A stretch of DNA of 64,000 bases. It comes from Morganella morganii (GTDB lineage Bacteria; Pseudomonadota; Gammaproteobacteria; Enterobacterales; Enterobacteriaceae). Below, in pieces: positions 44,760 to 55,023 of the stretch (the stretch's first letter is position 1; each line of letters opens with the position of its first letter). The notes beneath the pieces were generated by a model that had not been told where the DNA came from, searched no databases, and saw only the letters and a list, made by a program, of their open reading frames with translations. Location of the stretch: contig NZ_CP069157.1 of the NCBI RefSeq assembly GCF_019243775.1, forward strand, positions 2,046,001-2,110,000, written 5' to 3'. The translations under genes were made by a program, and so were the position numbers.

Positions 44760-45404
44760 TTACTTAATAACGCGCTGAGGTGCTTTATGAACCATAGTAT
44801 AGGCGTAATCGACACCCATGCCGTAAGCACCGCTGTGCTCCTGAACCAGCCCCATTACTGCGTCATAGGTTTCTTTACGGGACCAGTCGCGCTGGTACTC
44901 CAGCAATACCTGCTGCCAGGTCACAGGAATAGCCCCGGCCTGCACCATACGATCAATAGAACGTTCATGCGCATCAACTGAGGTACCGCCGGATGCATCT
45001 GTCACAATATAAACTTCATAACCGGCTTCAATCGCCATTAAGGTCGGGAAATTCAGGCAGACTTCTGTCCATAATGCCGCCATCACTAATTTTTTACGTC
45101 CGGTGGCTTTAACGGCTTCGACAAATTTCGGGTCTTCCCAGGAATTCATGGAGGTACGTTCGATAGGTTTTGATTCAGGATGGACGGCCAGTAATTCAGG
45201 CCAGATATATCCGCTGAAGCTTTCTGTTTCAACGGAGGTATAAATTGTCGGCACATTGAAAATTTTTGCTGCTTTTGCCAGGCCAACGGTATTATTTTTC
45301 AGCTGCTGGCGGTCGATATTTGCCACACCAAAGGCCATTTGCGGCTGATGATCAATAAAAATAACGGCAGAATTTTGTGGGTTTAACAGTTCTAATTTAG
45401 ACAT
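44760..45404 (-). CDS. isochorismatase-family cysteine hydrolase (YcaC-like)
   Basis: This 214-residue protein has the isochorismatase fold with all three catalytic residues in place: the aspartate in AVIFIDHQPQMAF, the lysine region in KATGRKKLVM, and the cysteine in AALWTEVCLNFPTL. The sequence ESFSGYIWPELLAVHPES and ASGGTSVDAHERSIDRM match YcaC-type hydrolases of unknown substrate. It is the first gene of the cluster with the amidohydrolase and the MFS transporter. It has its own terminator, so it may be the most expressed member. Confidence 0.85.
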   Translation of the reverse strand: MSKLELLNPQNSAVIFIDHQPQMAFGVANIDRQQLKNNTVGLAKAAKIFNVPTIYTSVETESFSGYIWPELLAVHPESKPIERTSMNSWEDPKFVEAVKATGRKKLVMAALWTEVCLNFPTLMAIEAGYEVYIVTDASGGTSVDAHERSIDRMVQAGAIPVTWQQVLLEYQRDWSRKETYDAVMGLVQEHSGAYGMGVDYAYTMVHKAPQRVIK

Positions 45405-45984
45405 AATGCGTTCCTGTTCAATTGGTTAAATTGATAAAAATAAATATTAATCTTGCTCACTGACAGGAAACATAATAGGCCGGCACCGGATAATGACCAG
45501 ATGCCAAATTTGACTTTAGAAGTCAAAAAAAATGAACGATATTTGTTATTTGTTGATTATATTGTTTTTTATGCTGGTTTTTTCGGAGTAAATGGCAATC
45601 GCTTTATGCACCTATAACAATATGCTCATTATAGTTTAACTAAAAAACAGCATATTAATTCTTTCTTTGTTTTATTGTTCCGGAATGAAATGATATCTAC
45701 TGATCGTCGTATGTTGATGATCATTCGTTATTCAGATGATCCTCAAAAATATCTCATTTTGTCCTTCATCACTCTTTTCTTATTTTATCTTTTTATACCA
45801 GCCATAATGTAAGTATCACGGTAAAAAGATGCGATAATACCGACTTTAATACCTCATTCAACTTGTGCTTGGCGCTGCTAATAAGTACCAGATACAACAA
45901 CCGCCAAAAATAAAAAAGCCCATTTTTACATGGGCTTAACTCATTATTTTGCCAGCCACTGCCAGCTAATTTCTTATTGCAGGA
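45405..45984. other. intergenic region upstream of the hydrolase cluster
   Basis: An AT-rich stretch of 580 bases, with no supported gene. It contains a perfect palindrome TTTGACTT-tag-AAGTCAAA (45509-45527), about 105 bases upstream of the hydrolase and a possible operator, and the guaA terminator (45912-45937). Confidence 0.5.
45912..45937 (-). terminator. guaBA terminator
   Basis: On the minus strand a seven-pair stem AAGCCCA/TGGGCTT (45916-45922 with 45931-45937) with T-run after it, about 50 bases beyond the guaA stop. Confidence 0.75.
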
Positions 45985-47562
45985 TCATTCCCACTCAATC
46001 GTCGCCGGTGGCTTGCCGCTGACGTCGTATACGACACGGGAAATGCCGTCGACTTCATTGATGATGCGGTTGGAGACGCGGCCTAACAGGTCGTATGGCA
46101 GATGTGCCCAGTGTGCGGTCATAAAGTCGATGGTTTCGACTGCGCGCAGTGAGACAACCCAGTCGTATTTACGGCCGTCGCCCATGACACCGACAGAACG
46201 CACCGGCAGGAAGACAGTGAATGCCTGGCTGACTTTATGGTACAGATCCGCTTTGTGCAGCTCTTCGATAAAGATAGCATCAGCACGGCGCAGGATGTCG
46301 CAGTACTCTTTTTTCACTTCACCCAGTACGCGGACACCCAGACCAGGGCCCGGGAACGGATGGCGGTACAGCATATCGTACGGCAGACCCAGCTGCAGAC
46401 CGATACGGCGGACTTCGTCTTTAAACAGTTCGCGCAGCGGCTCAACCAGTCCCAGCTCCATATCTTCCGGCAGGCCGCCGACGTTATGGTGGGATTTGAT
46501 CACGTGGGCTTTACCGGTTTCAGAGGCGGCAGATTCAATCACATCCGGATAGATAGTGCCCTGTGCCAGCCATTTGACTTGTTTCTGTTTTGACGCTTCT
46601 TCATCAAAAATTTCAATGAATGTATGGCCGATAGCTTTACGTTTGGCTTCCGGGTCTGCAATACCTTTCAGGGCATTCAGGAAACGGTCTTCCGCTTTGG
46701 CGTGGATGATATTGAGGTCAAATTTGCCCGCAAACATCTCCATAACCTGCTCTGCTTCGTTCAGGCGCAGTAAGCCGTTATCCACGAATACACAGGTCAG
46801 GCGCTTACCGATAGCACGGTTTAACAGCATGGCAGTCACAGATGAGTCCACACCACCGGAGAGTGCCAGGATAACATGATCATCACCAATCTGCTCACGC
46901 AGACGGATAACGGTGTCTTCAATAATGGCTTCCGGAGTCCACAGGGCTTCACACTGACAGATATCCAGCACGAAACGTTTGAGGATTTCCTGGCCCTGGT
47001 GAGTATGGGTCACTTCCGGGTGGAACTGTACGCCGTAGAAACGTTTTTCGTCGTTTGCCATGATCGCAAACGGACAGGTTTCGGTGCTGGCGACAGTCAC
47101 GAAATCAGACGGGATAGCGGTAACTTTGTCACCATGGCTCATCCACACATCCAGCAGCGGTTTGCCGTTGTCATCCAGCATATCCTGAATACCACGGAAC
47201 AGTTCGCAGGTTTCGCGGATTTCAACCTGTGCATAACCAAACTCGCGCTCGTCAGAGGTTTCTACTGCGCCACCGAGTTGCATAGACATGGTCTGCATGC
47301 CGTAGCAGATACCGAGAACCGGTACACCGGCGCTGAAGACATACTCAGGCGCGCGCGGGCTGTTGTGTTCAGTGGTGCTTTCCGGGCCGCCGGAGAGAAT
47401 AATACCGTTCGGATTGAAATTACGGATCTGTTCTTCAGTGACATCCCATGCCCACAGTTCACAATAAACGCCGATTTCACGGATACGGCGCGCGATCAGC
47501 TGAGTGTACTGCGATCCAAAGTCGAGGATAAGAATGCGGTGCTGATGAATATTCGTTGTCAT
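45985..47562 (-). CDS. guaA: GMP synthase (glutamine-hydrolysing)
   Basis: This 525-residue enzyme converts XMP to GMP. The N-terminal class I glutamine amidotransferase domain has the nucleophile in [15 protein letters not shown] and the histidine/glutamate in FHPEVTHT. The ATP-pyrophosphatase domain has the P-loop [15 protein letters not shown]. The C-terminal dimerisation domain ends DISGKPP-like [13 protein letters not shown]. The start MTTNIHQHR (47562) gives the E. coli length. It is the second gene of the guaBA operon. Confidence 0.96.
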   Translation of the reverse strand: MTTNIHQHRILILDFGSQYTQLIARRIREIGVYCELWAWDVTEEQIRNFNPNGIILSGGPESTTEHNSPRAPEYVFSAGVPVLGICYGMQTMSMQLGGAVETSDEREFGYAQVEIRETCELFRGIQDMLDDNGKPLLDVWMSHGDKVTAIPSDFVTVASTETCPFAIMANDEKRFYGVQFHPEVTHTHQGQEILKRFVLDICQCEALWTPEAIIEDTVIRLREQIGDDHVILALSGGVDSSVTAMLLNRAIGKRLTCVFVDNGLLRLNEAEQVMEMFAGKFDLNIIHAKAEDRFLNALKGIADPEAKRKAIGHTFIEIFDEEASKQKQVKWLAQGTIYPDVIESAASETGKAHVIKSHHNVGGLPEDMELGLVEPLRELFKDEVRRIGLQLGLPYDMLYRHPFPGPGLGVRVLGEVKKEYCDILRRADAIFIEELHKADLYHKVSQAFTVFLPVRSVGVMGDGRKYDWVVSLRAVETIDFMTAHWAHLPYDLLGRVSNRIINEVDGISRVVYDVSGKPPATIEWE

Positions 47563-47621
47563 TAATGTATGTTCCAAGAGCAAACAATTATAGGCTGGCG
47601 GTCCACAGACCGCCGCATGAA

Positions 47622-49088
47622 TCAGAGACCTGAACGGTAGTTTGGTGCTTCTTTGGTGATAGTCACATCATGAACGTGACTTTCCTGAATCCCGGCACCA
47701 CTGATACGGACAAACTCTGCTTTAGTATTCAGTTCGTGAATAGTTGCACAACCGGTCAGTCCCATGCAAGAGCGCAGGCCGCCCATTTGCTGGTGAACGA
47801 TGGTTTTCAGTACACCTTTGTAAGCCACACGGCCTTCGATACCTTCCGGCACCAGTTTGTCAGCGGCGTTATCGGTCTGGAAGTAACGGTCAGAAGAACC
47901 TTTGGACATCGCACCGAGTGAACCCATACCACGGTAAGATTTGTAAGCACGACCCTGATAGAGTTCCACTTCGCCCGGAGATTCCTCGGTACCGGCGAAC
48001 ATCGAACCGACCATCACACATGCCGCACCGGCTGCCAGCGCTTTCGCGATATCACCGGAGAAACGGATACCGCCGTCAGCGATAACCGGAATGCCGGTGC
48101 CTTCCAGCGCTTCAACAGCATCAGAAATAGCCGTTAACTGTGGTACGCCCACGCCGGTTACGATACGGGTGGTACAGATAGAACCGGGGCCGATACCCAC
48201 TTTCACTGCGCTGACACCGGCTGCTGCCAGGGCTTTCGCGCCTTCGGCTGTGGCGACGTTACCGCCGATGATCTCGAGATCAGGGTATTTTTCACGGGTT
48301 TCACGGATGCGCTGTAACACGCCTTCGGAATGACCGTGAGAGGAGTCGATTAACAGAACGTCCACACCGGCAGCCACCAGCGCATCAACACGCTCTTCGT
48401 TACCGGCACCGGCACCGACTGCTGCGCCGACACGCAGACGGCCGTGCTCATCTTTACAGGCGTTTGGTTTACGCTCTGCTTTCTGGAAATCTTTTACAGT
48501 GATCATGCCGAGCAGATGGAAGGAATCATCCACCACCAGCGCTTTTTCCACGCGGCGCTCGTGCATTTTTTTCAGAACCACTTCGCGGGCTTCGCCTTCG
48601 CGGACGGTTACCAGACGCTCTTTCGGGGTCATGACGGCAGTCACCGGCTGATCCAGGTCAGTCACGAAACGCACGTCACGGCCGGTGATGATACCGACTA
48701 ATTCGTTATCGGTCGTGACCACCGGATAACCGGCAAAACCGTTCTGTTCAGTCAGGGTCTGGACTTCGCGCAGTGTGGTGCACGGAGTAACAGTCTGCGG
48801 ATCAGAAACAACGCCGCTTTCGTGTTTTTTCACACGGCGGACTTCATCAGCCTGACGCTCAATGGACATATTTTTGTGAATAAAACCGATGCCGCCTTCC
48901 TGGGCAAGGGCAATCGCCAGACGGGCTTCCGTTACGGTATCCATCGCCGCCGAGATCATCGGGACGTTCAGACGGATTTTCGCGGTGAGTTGTGTCGATA
49001 AATCGGCAGTGTTGGGCAGAACTGTGGAGTGTGCAGGAACTAAGAGAACATCATCAAAGGTTAAAGCTTCTTTTTTAATACGTAACAT
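47622..49088 (-). CDS. guaB: inosine-5'-monophosphate dehydrogenase
   Basis: This 488-residue enzyme oxidises IMP to XMP, the first committed step to GMP. It has the TIM barrel split by two CBS domains (about 93-205: [13 protein letters not shown] and [18 protein letters not shown]). The catalytic cysteine loop is [15 protein letters not shown], and the flap has [11 protein letters not shown]. Start 49088 ([16 protein letters not shown]) gives the E. coli length. It precedes guaA by 59 bases; guaB and xseA are divergent, as in E. coli. Confidence 0.96.
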   Translation of the reverse strand: MLRIKKEALTFDDVLLVPAHSTVLPNTADLSTQLTAKIRLNVPMISAAMDTVTEARLAIALAQEGGIGFIHKNMSIERQADEVRRVKKHESGVVSDPQTVTPCTTLREVQTLTEQNGFAGYPVVTTDNELVGIITGRDVRFVTDLDQPVTAVMTPKERLVTVREGEAREVVLKKMHERRVEKALVVDDSFHLLGMITVKDFQKAERKPNACKDEHGRLRVGAAVGAGAGNEERVDALVAAGVDVLLIDSSHGHSEGVLQRIRETREKYPDLEIIGGNVATAEGAKALAAAGVSAVKVGIGPGSICTTRIVTGVGVPQLTAISDAVEALEGTGIPVIADGGIRFSGDIAKALAAGAACVMVGSMFAGTEESPGEVELYQGRAYKSYRGMGSLGAMSKGSSDRYFQTDNAADKLVPEGIEGRVAYKGVLKTIVHQQMGGLRSCMGLTGCATIHELNTKAEFVRISGAGIQESHVHDVTITKEAPNYRSGL

Positions 49089-49142
49089 GTGCAATATCTC
49101 ACCAGGCAGCAGGATTGAAAGAAGATAAAATATTGCCGCGGC

Positions 49143-49172
49143 ATTATACAGGTGGTAATCGGTTGCGCCTAG
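49143..49172 (-). promoter_or_regulatory. predicted guaBA promoter
   Basis: On the minus strand a perfect TATAAT lies at 49143-49148, about 50 bases before guaB. The -35 region (about 49166-49171) is weak, which suits a stringently controlled promoter with GC-rich sequence (GCCGCGG) after the -10. Confidence 0.55.
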
Positions 49173-49260
49173 CCTTTTTTTCAAAAATTCGTTGCTAATC
49201 TGTCAGAAGGCGGTAGTATCGGACAATTAAGTCCTTGTTTTATTATTTGATCTGGCTCAC

Positions 49261-50637
49261 ATGTTGCTACCTGAAAATACCGCAATTTTTACTGTTACCC
49301 GGTTAAATACGACTGTCCGGCAGTTACTCGAGCTGGAAATGGGCCGGATTTGGATCAGCGCGGAGATCTCCAACTTTTCGCGCCCGTCTTCCGGTCACTG
49401 GTATTTTACCCTGAAAGATGAAAAATCCCAGGTGCGGGCAGCCATGTTCCGCGGCAACAACAGCCGTGTGACATTTGCGCCGCAGAACGGGCAGCAGGTG
49501 CTGGTACGCGCTGCGATCACGCTGTATGAGCCGCGCGGGGATTACCAACTGATTGTTGAGTCCATGCAACCTGCCGGTGAAGGTCTGCTTCAGCAGCAGT
49601 TTGAACTGCTGAAAGAGAAACTGAAAGCCGAAGGACTGTTTGATACCCATCTGAAAAAACCGCTGCCGGTGCCTGCCACCTGTGTGGGCGTGGTGACATC
49701 CGCCACCGGGGCCGCCCTTCACGATATTCTGAATATTCTGCGCCGCCGTGACCCGTCACTGCCGGTGATTATCTACCCCGCTCAGGTTCAGGGTGCTGAT
49801 GCACCGGCACAGATTGTCCGTGCAATTGAAACCGCTAACCGCCGTAATGAATGTGATGTGCTGATTGTCGGGCGCGGCGGCGGTTCACTGGAAGATTTGT
49901 GGAGTTTCAATGATGAGCGGGTGGCGCGGGCCATTTTTGCCAGCCGGCTTCCGGTGATCAGTGCCGTCGGTCATGAAACGGATATCACTATCGCCGATTT
50001 TGTCGCGGATTTGCGGGCACCAACCCCGTCGGCGGCGGCAGAACTGGTCAGCCGTGACCTGACAGAGCGCCTGCGGCAGATCCAGTCAGTACAACAACGG
50101 CTGGAAATGGCGATAGATTATTTTATTGCCAGAAAACAGCGGTTGTTCAGCCAGTTACATCACCGCTTGCAGCAACAGCATCCGCAACTGCGTCTCGCAC
50201 GGCAGCAACAACTGATTCAGCGCCTGGAACAACGGCTGATTCAGGCCGGACAGCTTATGCTGACTCAAAAGTCCCGTCAGCTGACACAAACAGAACAGCG
50301 TCTGATGCGCCGGGATCCGCGCCCGCAACTGCAACAGCAGCAGCGCCATGTTCAGCAGTTGCAGTACCGTCTCTCCTCTGCCATGCGTGAACAGCTCAGT
50401 CAGCAACGCGAACGGTTTGCCCGTCTCTGCTCTACACTCGAGGGTGTCAGCCCGCTGGCAACACTCAGCCGGGGCTTCAGTATCAGCCAGACAGACAGCG
50501 GTGAAGTGCTGAACAAAACCCGTCAGGTAAAAGTCGGGCAGAAAATCACCACGCTGTTACAGGATGGCAGTGTGGAGAGTGAAATTATCGCCGTGCACAA
50601 AAAAGCGGCTGCCCGTAAACGGAAAGCCGCTGAGTAA
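49261..50637 (+). CDS. xseA: exodeoxyribonuclease VII large subunit
   Basis: This 458-residue subunit has an N-terminal OB-fold ([50 protein letters not shown]), the catalytic domain with [40 protein letters not shown] and [20 protein letters not shown], and a long glutamine-rich coiled coil (about 265-390). With XseB it degrades single-stranded DNA from both ends. It diverges from guaB as in E. coli. Confidence 0.95.
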   Translation: MLLPENTAIFTVTRLNTTVRQLLELEMGRIWISAEISNFSRPSSGHWYFTLKDEKSQVRAAMFRGNNSRVTFAPQNGQQVLVRAAITLYEPRGDYQLIVESMQPAGEGLLQQQFELLKEKLKAEGLFDTHLKKPLPVPATCVGVVTSATGAALHDILNILRRRDPSLPVIIYPAQVQGADAPAQIVRAIETANRRNECDVLIVGRGGGSLEDLWSFNDERVARAIFASRLPVISAVGHETDITIADFVADLRAPTPSAAAELVSRDLTERLRQIQSVQQRLEMAIDYFIARKQRLFSQLHHRLQQQHPQLRLARQQQLIQRLEQRLIQAGQLMLTQKSRQLTQTEQRLMRRDPRPQLQQQQRHVQQLQYRLSSAMREQLSQQRERFARLCSTLEGVSPLATLSRGFSISQTDSGEVLNKTRQVKVGQKITTLLQDGSVESEIIAVHKKAAARKRKAAE

Positions 50638-50652
50638 CATCCGATTTTACCG

Positions 50653-50685
50653 GTGACATTGTCACACATTAAGTGACAGTGTCAC
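50653..50685. terminator. hairpin between xseA and ptrB
   Basis: A 13-bp stem with one mismatch (50653-50665 with 50673-50685) and a seven-base loop joins the convergent genes. It lacks a clear T-tract, so it may act by protecting 3' ends. Confidence 0.5.
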
Positions 50686-52718
50686 TACTCCTGTTGTTCA
50701 TCCACCATCAGCAGGAACACATAACCGAGCGCCACATCCCACAAATAGTTGAACCGTCCTGACTTACCGCCGTGCCCCGCTTCCATATCGGTATAGAGCA
50801 GCAGCAAATTATCATCCGTCTTCAGTTTCCGCAGTTTTGCCACCCATTTTGCCGGTTCCCAGTACTGAACCTGAGAATCATGCAGGCCGCTGGTCACCAG
50901 CATATTCGGGTAGGCTTTCGCCTCAATGTTGTCATACGGGCTGTAGGCGCGGATATCCCGGTAAGCGGATTCATTTTCCGGGTTGCCCCACTCGTCATAT
51001 TCGCCGGTGGTCAGCGGAATGGACGGATCCGACATGGTGGTCAGTGCATCCACAAACGGCACCTGTGTCACGATACCGCGATACAGCTCCGGCGCCTGAT
51101 TAATCACCGCTCCCATCAGCAAGCCGCCTGCACTGCCGCCGGTAGCGTAGATCCGGTTTTCCGCACCATAACGCCGGGCAATCAGTTCGCGAGTCACATC
51201 CACAAAATCATTAAAACTGTTGATTTTATGCTGCATCTTTCCGGCATTGTACCAGCGTTTACCCAACTCACCGCCGCCGCGGATATGCGCCTGAGCATAA
51301 ACAAAACCGCGATCCAGCAGGCTCAGCCGGTTGGCGTCGAAATCCGGATCCATACTGGCACCATACGCGCCATAACCTTCAATCAGCAGCGGATTGAATC
51401 CCTGCTGATAGTGATCTTTATGCCAGACCAGCGAAACCGGTACCTGCACGCCGTCACGGGCAGTGATCCAAATTCGTTCACTGTGATAATTATCCCGCTG
51501 AAAACCGTTTACCTGCGCCTGTTTCAGCAGCGTCCGTTCCCCGCTGACCATATCCAGCTCATACACCGATGCCGGTGTGGTCATCGAGGTATAACCGTAG
51601 CGCAGCAGCTGACTGTCCGGCTCCGGATTCAGCCCGAGCCACGCGCAGTAAGCACCGTCATCAAACGCAACCTGTGTTTCTTTCCCGCTCTGCCGGTGAA
51701 TAATACGGATTTGCGGCAGTGCGGCGTGGCGTTCCTGTAATACCAGCCAGTCACGGAACAGCGTGAAATCTTCCAGGTCGGTATCCGGCTGCGGCGCAAT
51801 CAGTGTTTGCCACGGATTTTCCGGTGCATTCGTCTGGTAGAGGCCAAACAGTTCGTTTTCATGGTCAGAGCGGATATAAAACTGACCATCCAGATGATCG
51901 ACGTGATACTCACGCCCGTCCTGACGCGGCGAGAAACAGACCGGCGGCTGTAATGGATCATTGGCATTGATCAGATGAACTTCGGAGGTTACCGGGCTGT
52001 GACAACCGATAAAAATCCACTCACGGGAGGATGACAGGGATAACCCGGTATAAAAACGGTCATCGTCCTCGCGGTATACCAGTTCATCCTGTATGGTATC
52101 TGTGCCGAAACGGTGGCGATATACCTCGAACGGCAGCAATGTCTGCGGATCCTGACGAACATAAAACAGAACCGAACCATCGGCTGACCAGACCAGATCG
52201 TCAGCCACTTCTGTCAGCACTGATTCCTGCCAGTGATTATCGGTCAGATCACGGTAAGCCACCTGATATTCACGGCGGCCGACTTTATCCTCGGCAATCG
52301 CAATACGGCGGTTATCCGCACTGACTGCAAGAGACACCAGCTCATAATAGGCCAGCCCCTGTGCCCGTACATTGCCGTCCGCCAGCACTTCCCACTGGTC
52401 ACTGTTTATTTTGCGCCGCTCATACAGCGGATACTCTTTGCCCGCCTCAAACCGGGTGCGGTAAACATAGCCGTTGTAACTGTATGGCGCGGATTCATCC
52501 GCCTGCGGCATGCGGGCGACCATCTCCTCATACAGCGCTTCGCGCAGCGGCTCTGCTGCCTGCAATTTCTGCTGTGTATAGCGGTTTTCATCCGTCAGAT
52601 ACTGAATCACCTGCGGATCACTGCGGGTATCATCCCGCAGCCAGTAATAGTTATCCGTCCGGGTTTCACCATGTGCAGTGAACTGTACCGGGCGTTCCGG
52701 GGCTTGCGGGATAGTCAT
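50685..52718 (-). CDS. ptrB: oligopeptidase B
   Basis: This 677-residue serine peptidase cuts after basic residues in short peptides. The N-terminal seven-bladed propeller is followed by an alpha/beta-hydrolase domain: the nucleophile is in RIYATGGSAGGLLMGAV, the aspartate in VTSGLHDSQVQYWEPAKW and the histidine in MEAGHGGKSGRF. Acidic residues for arginine/lysine preference lie in TTGEYDEWGNPENE. It is cytosolic. The length equals E. coli PtrB within a few residues. Confidence 0.95.
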   Translation of the reverse strand: MTIPQAPERPVQFTAHGETRTDNYYWLRDDTRSDPQVIQYLTDENRYTQQKLQAAEPLREALYEEMVARMPQADESAPYSYNGYVYRTRFEAGKEYPLYERRKINSDQWEVLADGNVRAQGLAYYELVSLAVSADNRRIAIAEDKVGRREYQVAYRDLTDNHWQESVLTEVADDLVWSADGSVLFYVRQDPQTLLPFEVYRHRFGTDTIQDELVYREDDDRFYTGLSLSSSREWIFIGCHSPVTSEVHLINANDPLQPPVCFSPRQDGREYHVDHLDGQFYIRSDHENELFGLYQTNAPENPWQTLIAPQPDTDLEDFTLFRDWLVLQERHAALPQIRIIHRQSGKETQVAFDDGAYCAWLGLNPEPDSQLLRYGYTSMTTPASVYELDMVSGERTLLKQAQVNGFQRDNYHSERIWITARDGVQVPVSLVWHKDHYQQGFNPLLIEGYGAYGASMDPDFDANRLSLLDRGFVYAQAHIRGGGELGKRWYNAGKMQHKINSFNDFVDVTRELIARRYGAENRIYATGGSAGGLLMGAVINQAPELYRGIVTQVPFVDALTTMSDPSIPLTTGEYDEWGNPENESAYRDIRAYSPYDNIEAKAYPNMLVTSGLHDSQVQYWEPAKWVAKLRKLKTDDNLLLLYTDMEAGHGGKSGRFNYLWDVALGYVFLLMVDEQQE

Positions 52719-52871
52719 TCCGGCTCCTGATAAGATCTTTTTTTTGTTGTGATGTCATAGAAATTTACTAAATTTTGCTCTCTGTTCCGCGATTCCGCAC
52801 TATGATAGTAACGTTTTCATTTGTTTTATTGCTTGTTCATCACCGGGTTTTCACCGGTTCAGGAGGTTACA

Positions 52872-53420
52872 ATGAAACAGTACCGCGTTGCTGTTGTTGT
52901 CGGTTCACTGCGTGAGCAGAGTTACAACCGTCAGCTGGCGCATGCTCTGGTCTCTCTTTTCCCTGCACACATTCAGTGCGAATTTGTCAGTATCGGCTCA
53001 CTGCCGCTCTATAATCAGGACTGTGATGCACAGCCGCCTGCTGAGGTGCTGGCATTCAAACAGCAGATTTCACAGGCTGACGGCGTGATTTTTGTTACGC
53101 CGGAGTATAACCGTTCTATTCCCGGTGTGCTGAAAAACGCACTGGATCAGGGCTCCCGTCCGTGGGGACAAAACAGCTGGGATAACAAACCGGCCGCTGT
53201 AATCGGTACCTCTGCCGGGGCGATGGGTACCGCGATGGCACAGCAGCATCTGCGCAATGTGCTGGCATTCCTGAATATGCCGACACTCAATCAGCCGGAG
53301 ATGTACCTGCAATGGTATGACGGCATGATCGGCGAAAACGGTAAATTCAGTGAAAAAACCGGTGCGTTTGTGCAGAAATGGGCAGATGCCTATGTCTGTT
53401 TCCTGGAAGCGCACGGCTGA
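52872..53420 (+). CDS. NADPH-dependent FMN reductase (ChrR/YieF-like)
   Basis: This 182-residue flavodoxin-like enzyme begins VVVGSLREQSYNRQLAHAL with the FMN phosphate loop; IFVTPEYNRSIPGVLKNALD is the family signature around residue 75, and GTSAGAMGTAMAQQHLRNVL completes the binding site. It reduces quinones and possibly chromate, protecting against oxidative stress. AGGAGG lies five bases before ATG 52872, so the earlier in-frame start is rejected. It is monocistronic. Confidence 0.9.
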   Translation: MKQYRVAVVVGSLREQSYNRQLAHALVSLFPAHIQCEFVSIGSLPLYNQDCDAQPPAEVLAFKQQISQADGVIFVTPEYNRSIPGVLKNALDQGSRPWGQNSWDNKPAAVIGTSAGAMGTAMAQQHLRNVLAFLNMPTLNQPEMYLQWYDGMIGENGKFSEKTGAFVQKWADAYVCFLEAHG

Positions 53421-53438
53421 TAAGCCCGCCGGGCAGAC

Positions 53439-54245
53439 TCAGCGGAATGTCAGTTGCTGCCCGGTATTAAAATCGTCCGCATTCAGGGCATTGCGCCCTC
53501 TGGCACCGGTACAGTGACAGCCGTACACCCGGGTTTGCGGATCCACGGCCTCCTGTGCGCGGCGCAGTGCTGCCGGTGTTGCCCGGCGCAGATGCAGCCC
53601 GCCGACCACCGCCTGCACCGGTGCATTATCTGTCAGGGCACGCGCATGCTGTATCACTGACTCAATGCCTGAATGGCTGCATCCGGTGATAATCACAATC
53701 CCCTCCTCCCCGCGCCAGATCAGAAAACTGTCGTCACGCACATAATCTGCCTCACCGTTACTGAGCAGTACCCCGTAACGGCGCACCACGGCCCGCTGCG
53801 TGATTTCTCCGGCGAACAGAAAGCGGGATGAGATAGAATACGGTTTTTCCGTCAGCACGAACTGATAGTCACGGCGCAGTGTTTCTTCACAAAATAACGG
53901 AGATAACCGCTTGAATTTCAGCGGGTAACTGCCCAGCCACAATGCGGCGCGGCGCGGCTCGAAAATATGCGGGTGTGCAATCACCTTCAGCGCCGACGGC
54001 AGATTATGCCGTTCCGTACGGGTTAATCCGCCGAAATGGTCATAATGACCGTGAGACAACACCACCGCATCAATATTTTCCAGTGAAATCCCCAGTGCCT
54101 GTGCATTGCGGATATAGGTATCATCCGCGCCCGTATCAAACAGCAGCGAGGTTTCCCCGTCGTCCAGCAACAGGCTGAGACCAGGGTGAGAATCCAGTTT
54201 CGGGTCAGTATTCGTATTTTCCAGTAGTGCGGTGATGCGTAACAT
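53439..54245 (-). CDS. MBL-fold metallohydrolase (dihydropterin-family)
   Basis: This 268-residue metallo-beta-lactamase fold protein has the metal motif SHGHYDHFGGL (around residue 64), the further histidine in VIAHPHIFEPR, IITGCSHSGIESVIQ and GGLHL. The pattern 'NT..dp.l..hpGLS.lle....LLFDTG' and the 'TGCSHSG' motif place it among the MJ0937/pterin-related MBL proteins. The substrate is unknown. It is convergent with the FMN reductase and has no operon partner. Confidence 0.85.
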   Translation of the reverse strand: MLRITALLENTNTDPKLDSHPGLSLLLDDGETSLLFDTGADDTYIRNAQALGISLENIDAVVLSHGHYDHFGGLTRTERHNLPSALKVIAHPHIFEPRRAALWLGSYPLKFKRLSPLFCEETLRRDYQFVLTEKPYSISSRFLFAGEITQRAVVRRYGVLLSNGEADYVRDDSFLIWRGEEGIVIITGCSHSGIESVIQHARALTDNAPVQAVVGGLHLRRATPAALRRAQEAVDPQTRVYGCHCTGARGRNALNADDFNTGQQLTFR

Positions 54246-54436
54246 GGATGATAATCCCTGAAAGATAAATGTATTCTGCCGTTATATATAACACAGTGTT
54301 TTCCGCTATAACGTATCTGTATTGTACCGCAGAGTGCAGATTATGATTTAATTCAGGTAATGTTAATAAATCAGCATGACCCGGCTGTAAAATTGTTAAA
54401 TAATAGCCGGCCGACACAGACTTTCAGGAGTTCCGC

Positions 54437-54895
54437 ATGGGAATTATTACCGCTTTTGCAAAAAGCATCGATAACAGTCAGCTTTTACGCCTTTTGCATC
54501 AGCAAATAGAAAAACAGGATGCGCCGGTAGCCTGCCGTGACGATCTGGACGATCAGCTCACCGATATCGCCGCCTATATGCACGATGAACATTATCCCGC
54601 CCTGGCAAAACGCCGCAAAAAGGTGAATATGCTGACCGGGTTACTCGCCCTGCCGGTATTACTCTTCTCCCTGCTGCTGTTTTCACAGAAGATTATTGAT
54701 GCCCTGTCACTGAATATCGACATCAGCTATTTATCCCTGACCCTGCTGGATTACAGCCTGACCTATATCTGGGCAGTGTTTATTTATGCCGCCGTGTTGT
54801 TCGGCACCATTTTTTATTTTTATTTCCTGCAAAAACAGACAGAAAAATATGCCGGTCATCTGATTGATGATTTTATAAACCGGATATCACATTAA
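54437..54895 (+). CDS. hypothetical protein with two membrane helices
   Basis: This 152-residue protein has a soluble N-terminal half (residues 1-65, acidic, ending in ALAKRRKKV) and two membrane helices (about 67-90 and 108-132), with a short C-terminal tail. AGGAG lies eight bases before the ATG. It stands 129 bases before the two-component system and may share its control, but no function is known to me. No motif is recognised. Confidence 0.6.
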   Translation: MGIITAFAKSIDNSQLLRLLHQQIEKQDAPVACRDDLDDQLTDIAAYMHDEHYPALAKRRKKVNMLTGLLALPVLLFSLLLFSQKIIDALSLNIDISYLSLTLLDYSLTYIWAVFIYAAVLFGTIFYFYFLQKQTEKYAGHLIDDFINRISH

Positions 54896-55023
54896 GCGGG
54901 ATTGATTAAGGGTACATTAAGCCCCGTTGCCACAATAATTTGCCTGCGTTGTCACAGTAATCGTCAATGCTATACTGCAATCCGCTTTTACAGAGAGCCC
55001 GCTTTTACAGAAAGAGAGGAAAC

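Noticed and set aside
46876-47565. 229-codon plus-strand reading frame opposite guaA
   Set aside because: Antisense shadow of a certain enzyme gene; no motif and no independent signal.
50653-50685. TGTCAC-N7-GTGACA as a regulator operator
   Set aside because: It sits between convergent gene ends, where an operator makes little sense; a 3'-end hairpin is the simpler reading.
50772-51740. 322-codon plus-strand reading frame opposite ptrB
   Set aside because: Long only because of codon bias on the other strand; composition is unlike a protein and no family fits.
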